Shown here in pieces: positions 18,087-23,260 of a stretch of 23,260 nt of DNA. Numbering within the stretch: position 1 is the stretch's first letter; each line of letters begins with the position of its first letter. The DNA comes from Hypsibius dujardini (taxonomy: Eukaryota > Tardigrada > Eutardigrada > Parachela > Hypsibiidae). Position numbers and translations under genes: made by a program. The notes under the pieces were generated by a model that saw nothing but the letters and a program-made list of their open reading frames with translations, did not search any database and was not told where the DNA came from. The DNA lies in contig LRSR01009517.1 in the NCBI GenBank assembly GCA_001579985.1, forward strand, positions 1 through 23,260. Reading direction: 5' to 3'.

Positions 18087-18737
18087 AATTCTTGATAAAT
18101 GTTTGATTCACCTTTTTAGAAAAATAGTTTAGAACGTTTGTCCGGCTCACAGATGTCGCAAACCCTTTCTGAAAGTGGTACGGCTCAGCGGATTGCCTTT
18201 CTCAATGTATTACTGACTAGAAAAGGCAAAAATCGAGAGCGGTGCAATTTTTTTTCTCTCTCACTGACGAATCAGATGTTCAAATGGAAACCGGAAATTA
18301 ATGCTATTTCAAACTCTAATTGCGATCGGTGGTGAGGCGCCTTCAGCCGTTCCGATAGTCGTGGTACAGTTTACATTGTATCACAAAGTGCACCCTCAGG
18401 CAAGTGAATCGCCAACTTTTTTGGTCTTTCTCAGACAATTTAGACAGACAACTACACAGTACTGTATTTTGAAGCAAACGACAGATTTTTTTACGCTTTC
18501 TTCATTTGAAGGCGTGGAGGTTTCTAACTTGTAAAAAGCCGGTTCTAATACAGACCAAAATTTAGACGAATGTTTTGTATCATTTTGTAAAGTAAAAAAC
18601 AGGGCATAATGTAAATTAAAAGACAAACTCCAGATACTTCAAACCTTAATCAATTATTTGAAATTTAGAACAGGCAAAATATTTGTTACGATGCTGATAA
18701 CTTTTCAGGAGAAAATGCCGGGTTTTAAGTTCCAGAT
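18087..18737. other. Intergenic between receptor gene B and the methyltransferase
   Basis: No coding signal is seen on either strand. In particular there are no kinase-homology or guanylate-cyclase exons downstream of receptor gene B, and 650 bases could not hold them. The region must contain the methyltransferase promoter; no clear TATA element was seen. Confidence 0.55.
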
Positions 18738-19288
18738 TTAAAGGAAAGCTTGAACTGCAGCCACCCAAAAAGCAGGATCCGATTCGAGGCGCCACCAAAC
18801 GTTTCGTCCACCGCGAAAATATTTTCGATGGTACCTCCAATGAAAAACGGGATCGTTATATTTTCTGGTTTACATCTACTAATTTTATGTAATTATGGTT
18901 TTATGTTATAGTTAGGAGTTTTGATTCACCAGTAAAGAAAGAGCGGGAAGGTAGCCAGGACAGCACTAAATATCGATACGACGGCAGCTATAGTTGTGGT
19001 GGATTGGGAAGTCTTTGCCGCACAGCGTTCGCCATGTATGCCGCAGACGGGACGGTCCAGAGGTATCATTCCTGGTTGCCATAGTTGTCCGTGCATTAGG
19101 TTGGAAAACCAGACTTGAGAAAAGATATCGAAATCTGAGATTGTCTGAAATTAAGTAAGACAGTAGGACTAAAATGGGGACATAGTACTGAAGGGGATAA
19201 TAATCAAATGGCCATAGAACTAAGGTCTGGCTTTACTGACAGAAAAGATGCTGGTAGATGCGATGGACAGGAAACCCGAAAGGTAGCT

Positions 19289-19338
<50 letters not shown>

Positions 19339-22151
19339 ACAGGCATCCAGACAAACAAACCGACAGGTAGGCAGGCAACCAGGCAGCCAGACAAACAAAC
19401 CGGCAGGCAGCCAGGCAGCCAGGCAGCCAGACAAACAAACGACAGGTAGACAGGCAGCCGATAGCCAGACAAACAAACCGGCAGACAGGCAGCCAGGCAG
19501 GCAGCCAGACAAACAAACCGGCAGGCAGGCAGGCAGACAAACCAATAGACATAAAGCGAGAATGGCAGACAGACAGATCAAATAGTATTGTAAACGTAGG
19601 GACAAAGTACACAGACACTTATTCAGACAGGCACTACAACAATGGGTGGGCATTGCATGAGAACTCACTTGAAAGGTAGCCATGGAAGGATTGAATTTCT
19701 GTAACACAATGACTGGAGGTCGCGCGCTTGTCGGTCCGAAGGTGACGCTGCGCAAGGTCAATAGAAAAGTCTGCCCTTTAAGGTGTTGCATAACAGCGCT
19801 TGGGTCGCTTAATTGTCCGGTGAGATTATTTCGGTTGATCAGCTCGGAGAGCAGCTCCACAGATTCATAACACCCGAGTGCGATCTCGTTAAACTACGTC
19901 ACCCCGTTCGTATTATAGGTTAGTTTGGTGAATGAACATTTTCAACCCTTCACTGAAAATGATTTATTCTCGTACCTTGTTTTCAGGATCATACGGAATA
20001 CCAAACATTGCGCTGCCTCGTTGAACAATCCGTTCAGCCAAGGTATCAGCGTGGGTCCAATTGATGGGCTGTGAACGAATGACCAGTACTCTCTCGAAGG
20101 CCTTTCGCACTTTCTGCAATGTTTGACAACTGGCGATAGAGAAAAATGGTAGACTAGAATGGTTTCGTATTTTAACGAACCAAGTCAAGATTGTCGCCTT
20201 GCTTCCATTCCGGAGGATGCTCACCAGGTATATCAAGAATGTGTTCATAAATGAACACCTACAAGAGATGATAAATAAGTACGACCAGAGCATCACAAAT
20301 GGACCTTGCGTGATTTCTAGTGCTCAGCTCACGTATTCGTTATCTGAAGTGAATCCGATATCGTAAGCTGCTGCCTACGAACACAATGAAATCTTTACAC
20401 AAAACACACAGACCCGTCTGTCTGTGTGCCTGTCTGTGTGTCTGTGTGTCTGCGTGTCTGTGTGTTTGTGTGTCTGTGTGTCTGTCTGTGTGCCTGTGTG
20501 CCTGTGTGTCTGTGTGTTTGTCTGTGTGTGTGTCTGCCTACCTGCGGGTCTATCTATATAACTGCCTGTCTATCTATCTGTCGGTCCGTCTGTACGCCTC
20601 TGTATCTAGGCGGATACTTCATTGCCTGTCTCTGGCTCTGAATTTCACTCCAGAATTACCATAAGTTTCCGGAATCCACGAGGCAGTATCCCACATACGA
20701 CAACTACGGTATATCGAAACAATTTTAGCTGTCACGAGTGTAAAAGGTCTCTTATAAAGGCGTTCGTTGCCTCAAAAGGTTACAACCAATTGTACTTCTG
20801 GAATGGTTTCCCGCGCGCCACAGTGCGTCATAGTACGCAAAGGGTACGGCGTCCTTCGTGGAATCCATTTTGATCACGAGTGCGTTGATATCCAGCGACC
20901 GTTTCTCCAGAAGCGGCAGGAGGCCTCGCAGGATCCCCTCGACGCGCGCAGCATTGACCAAGGACGAGCAAAGATCCCAGATGACGGCCACTGACTTCCA
21001 ATGGAAAGTGTCCATTGTCGCCACTACAGCAGCCCCAGTGTCAAAAGGTGAACCCGGGAAGACGATCATGTTGGTAGGGTAACGACGAGGATTAGGCTTG
21101 GACGGACCGCTAGCAACAATACAAGCAATCAAAATCATGCATATTCTTAAGATTTGTCTTGTTTTTGCATGTCTCCAATATTTTTACCAAGAAAGTGTCA
21201 AAATGTTGTCTTCTGTAAAAAAAATGCATTATTGCAATGGTTGGTTCAGCACTTGTAGCATAGATTCTAAGCTAGAGCCTAAGATGAAGCCTAGAACATT
21301 TTGTTCGGCTACGACAATCACACGCATGTTTCATAAGGCGCATAAAGACACACGTAATTATTGAGGCATAACATTATGGCATTTTCCAGGGTAGAGTTGT
21401 AAAAGGTCTTGAATATTCAAATCACTTTATTTTAGACCTTGGCAGAACTGTTGTGATTAACCTGTACTGATTAAACCGCAAAAATGGAAAATGAGTCAAT
21501 TCATGCTTTTGATAATATATCTTGCTATTCCTTTGCAATTATTTCGTGTGAACAAATGAAGTTGTAGTTTTAAGAGTCCATGCTTTGAATTTTCATAGTA
21601 GCTCTCATCTCACCTCTCGCGAAGTCCCCGATGGTTGAAAACGTCCGAGCACTTACTACGTTGGAAAACACATCCGTTATAAAATATTGGAAAATACACA
21701 CATCATCGTAGAATATTAGAAAACACATCAATAATAGAATATTGGAGCGATATTAAGTCACGGAAAATCTGTGATTGAAAGTGCTACGATAAATCCATTT
21801 ACTTGAATTTAAGATGATGGTCGGGTCTGTTGATTGCAAGACTCCAGCTCCATAAGCCTTAACTAGCTCCTCCACCACCAGCCAGTCTCCATCGGGAGTG
21901 CCGGGATTGAAGTTGAGGGCGACATTGATGGGTATGACTGTGTGGTTGGCGAAGATGTCGGGGTATCGTTTGGACATGTCCTCAATGGCGATAGCATAGG
22001 CAGGAGCAACGGTCGCTGCACTGACAACGGAAAATTTGCCCGCCGTTATGGTGACAAAATTTATTTTCCCTTGCAATTTGTCAGGGCAAGCCACTATGAA
22101 TGCGGAAACTAGTGCTATGAGCTTGCGAGCGGTAAGGCAATGCCCAACCAT
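18738..22151 (-). CDS. Receptor gene B: paralog of gene A, ANF-receptor ectodomain with short tail (11 exons, 522 aa)
   Basis: Exons: 21803-22151, 21614-21655, 21188-21212, 20796-21109, 20660-20703, 20333-20374, 20181-20258, 19976-20113, 19669-19893, 18930-19144, 18738-18834. The total is 1569 bases, 522 aa. Exons 2-9 have exactly the same lengths (42, 25, 314, 44, 42, 78, 138, 225) and phases as in gene A. A signal peptide (about 1-28) precedes [10 protein letters not shown]. The ligand-binding ectodomain follows, with [29 protein letters not shown] and [11 protein letters not shown]. The helix is about 466-491, and the tail is [19 protein letters not shown] plus 13 unrelated residues. The tail is conserved with gene A up to LES and then diverges. 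Exon 7 ends at a weaker donor, GTTCGT. The ATG context AAAATGG is favourable. Predicted role: single-pass peptide-binding receptor without catalytic domains; ligand unknown. Confidence 0.87.
19288..19578 (+). repeat. (GGCA/GACA)n repeat in intron 9 of receptor gene B
   Basis: Nearly 300 bases of GGCA units interleave with longer units containing AGACAAACAAACC, inside intron 9 (19145-19668). On the transcript they read TGCC/TGTC. The position and orientation match the shorter array in gene A. Confidence 0.88.
20416..20592 (+). repeat. (CTGTGTGT/CTGT)n repeat in intron 5 of receptor gene B
   Basis: Mixed CTGT and GTGT units fill intron 5 (20375-20659). On the transcript they read ACAGACAC/GACAGGCA, so they are partly complementary to the intron 9 array of the same gene. 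Confidence 0.88.
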
Positions 22152-22686
22152 TTTGAAGGGTTTGTTGTACTTTGGATCTGATGTTGGAAAGTATTTCGTA
22201 GAAGTATGTGGGCAGTGAAACTGGCATGCAGCAAAAAGGAAGTTACTCTGTAATTATATTTTAAACATGCTGAAGATTGACTTATAGGTTATACGAAACG
22301 GATGGAAAATTGATTGCGTGAGCAGAGGGCCCCGTTGAGTAGCGGGAGATCTGCAATGCGACCTTTATATTTTTCTTTGCGATTTGTGAAGAACCATGAT
22401 GCTTGGGTGTTTCCAGGATGATGCACATCAGTAGAAACTGTCAGTGGCCAATTGAGGTCGGATGGTAGGCATGCGGGGGGGGGGAGCAAAAAAGCCAAAA
22501 TCCTTCCCCCCCCCCACCACAGGGCAAAGTCAATCCGCTACCGGTCACTGTCTACAGATAATGTTCGCCTTATTAACGCTCCGTGAAGGAGGCAGGTTTT
22601 TTTTCTCGGCTTGTGGGGGAGGGTCCTGCCCGTTGCCCCTTGGAATATATATATGGGCGTTTTGTGGTGTGCAGACGTAGTGTTCC
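22152..22686. other. Region upstream of receptor gene B
   Basis: No gene is supported. A 10-G run (22475-22484) and a 10-C run (22506-22515) form a tight inverted pair separated by 21 bases. The promoter of gene B must lie at the left end; an AAAATATAA sequence about 100 bases before the ATG is a weak TATA candidate. Confidence 0.4.
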
Positions 22687-22877
22687 TGGACACTGTGTCC
22701 TCAGAAATTGTGTTCGCAAATTTGTGTCCGTTGGACGGTGTATCCGCATGACATTGTGTCTCTGAGATATTGTGTCCTGTCCGTCAGATATTGTGTCCTT
22801 CCAAAAATGTGTTTTTCGGATATTGTGTTTGTCAGACTTTATGTTCCGTCTGCCAGACATTGTGTCTTTCCAGACAG
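22687..22877 (+). repeat. Degenerate tandem repeat with ATTGTGTC core
   Basis: About eleven units of 13-22 bases share the core ATATTGTGTCC or ACATTGTGTCT, with spacers such as GTCAG, CAG or CCAAAA. Units differ in length and have many substitutions, so this is an old minisatellite or part of a dispersed repeat. Confidence 0.7.
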
Positions 22878-22878
22878 T

Positions 22879-23196
22879 ATGGACTTATGTGCGCCCATAA
22901 TAAAACTAAACATGAAAAATATTGCTAAAAATAGAAATGAGCCCCACCTCGAAGAATCAGAATTGGTAGAAGAATCACTGAGCAGTAAATGCCAAAACCT
23001 ACCCGAGCGAATAATACCCAAAAGTCCCTTATACAAAAAAATATTCGAAAAACGGAAACCAATCGGTACAGTTCAAACGTTCAGCGAAACACTCCAAGAC
23101 CGGATCAGAGCGAACTGGTTTGAAGCTACAGTCAACGACAAGATTGAGTGTAATGGAGGGTCCGGAGGATGGGCAAAAGAGGCGGAGCAGGGGTGA
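22879..23196 (+). CDS. Hypothetical open frame, unrecognised
   Basis: Starting at the ATG of MDLCAPIIKLNMKN, just after the tandem repeat, about 105 codons stay open to a TGA at 23194. The product is charged (EESELVEESLSSK, SPLYKKIFEKRKPIG, SETLQDRIRANWFEATVND) and plausible as protein until a Gly-rich end (GGSGGWAKEAEQG). No domain, signal peptide or splice evidence is seen. The frame also runs open through the repeat upstream, which is probably fortuitous. It may be a transposon-derived fragment. Confidence 0.28.
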   Translation: MDLCAPIIKLNMKNIAKNRNEPHLEESELVEESLSSKCQNLPERIIPKSPLYKKIFEKRKPIGTVQTFSETLQDRIRANWFEATVNDKIECNGGSGGWAKEAEQG

Positions 23197-23260
23197 TTTT
23201 CATACAATCGAACAATCAACCACTCGATCTGCAGCAGTTGTTTTGTTCCATTTTCAAACA

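Noticed and set aside
19264-19580. Possibility that the regularly spaced repeat is a CRISPR-like array
   Set aside because: Units are simple tetranucleotides with no unique spacers, in an intron of a eukaryotic gene.
19208-19860. Long open frames on both strands rich in Gly-Arg-Gln or Cys-Leu-Pro repeats
   Set aside because: They are translations of the tetranucleotide array in intron 9 of receptor gene B. Only 19669-19893 on the minus strand is a real exon.
20386-20664. Plus-strand frame rich in [11 protein letters not shown]
   Set aside because: Translation of the CTGT/GTGT array in intron 5 of receptor gene B on the antisense strand.

Overview
The window looks like nuclear DNA from a compact-genome invertebrate, most likely an ecdysozoan such as a tardigrade. 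The evidence is multi-exon genes with many short (67-95 nt) GT-AG introns, animal-type receptors (class A GPCR, natriuretic-peptide-receptor-like ectodomains, a MAM domain protein) and TATA and AATAAA signals. The organism is inferred from gene content and architecture; no sequence here proves the species.

Layout. (a) 2-160 (+): a possible 3' end of a gene entering from the left, with a polyadenylation signal at 279-284. It converges on a single-exon class A GPCR (345-1328, -). (b) 1329-3620 is intergenic, with a tRNA-like fragment near 2665-2735. (c) 3621-7768 (-): receptor gene A, resolved here into 11 exons encoding 517 aa. (d) 8818-11275 (+): a four-exon gene for a 373-aa secreted protein (signal peptide, MAM-like domain, Thr-rich linker, C2-like beta domain), with a TATA box at 8742. 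(e) 11276-16800: mostly transposon debris and coding islands on the minus strand, including a decayed transposase with a WKA..R / NVHSL.H signature, a C2H2 zinc-finger ORF and several ATG-less open exons. (f) 16805-18086 (-): a two-exon class I SAM-dependent methyltransferase (254 aa). (g) 18738-22151 (-): receptor gene B, 11 exons and 522 aa, a paralog of gene A with matching intron positions and phases. (h) 22687-23196: a degenerate tandem repeat followed by an unrecognised ORF.

The most informative content is the receptor pair. Both proteins have a signal peptide, an ANF-receptor-type periplasmic-binding-like ectodomain, one membrane helix and a tail of only about 27-31 residues. Neither is followed by recognisable kinase-homology or guanylate-cyclase exons, so the architecture is that of the short-tailed clearance receptor NPR-C. 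In both paralogs intron 5 carries (GACA)n-type repeats and intron 9 carries (TGTC/TGCC)n-type repeats on the transcript strand. These are complementary and bracket exons 6-9, which total 483 nt, start and end in phase 0, and could be skipped or circularised without a frameshift. The intron pairing is a sequence observation; its effect on RNA processing is inference.
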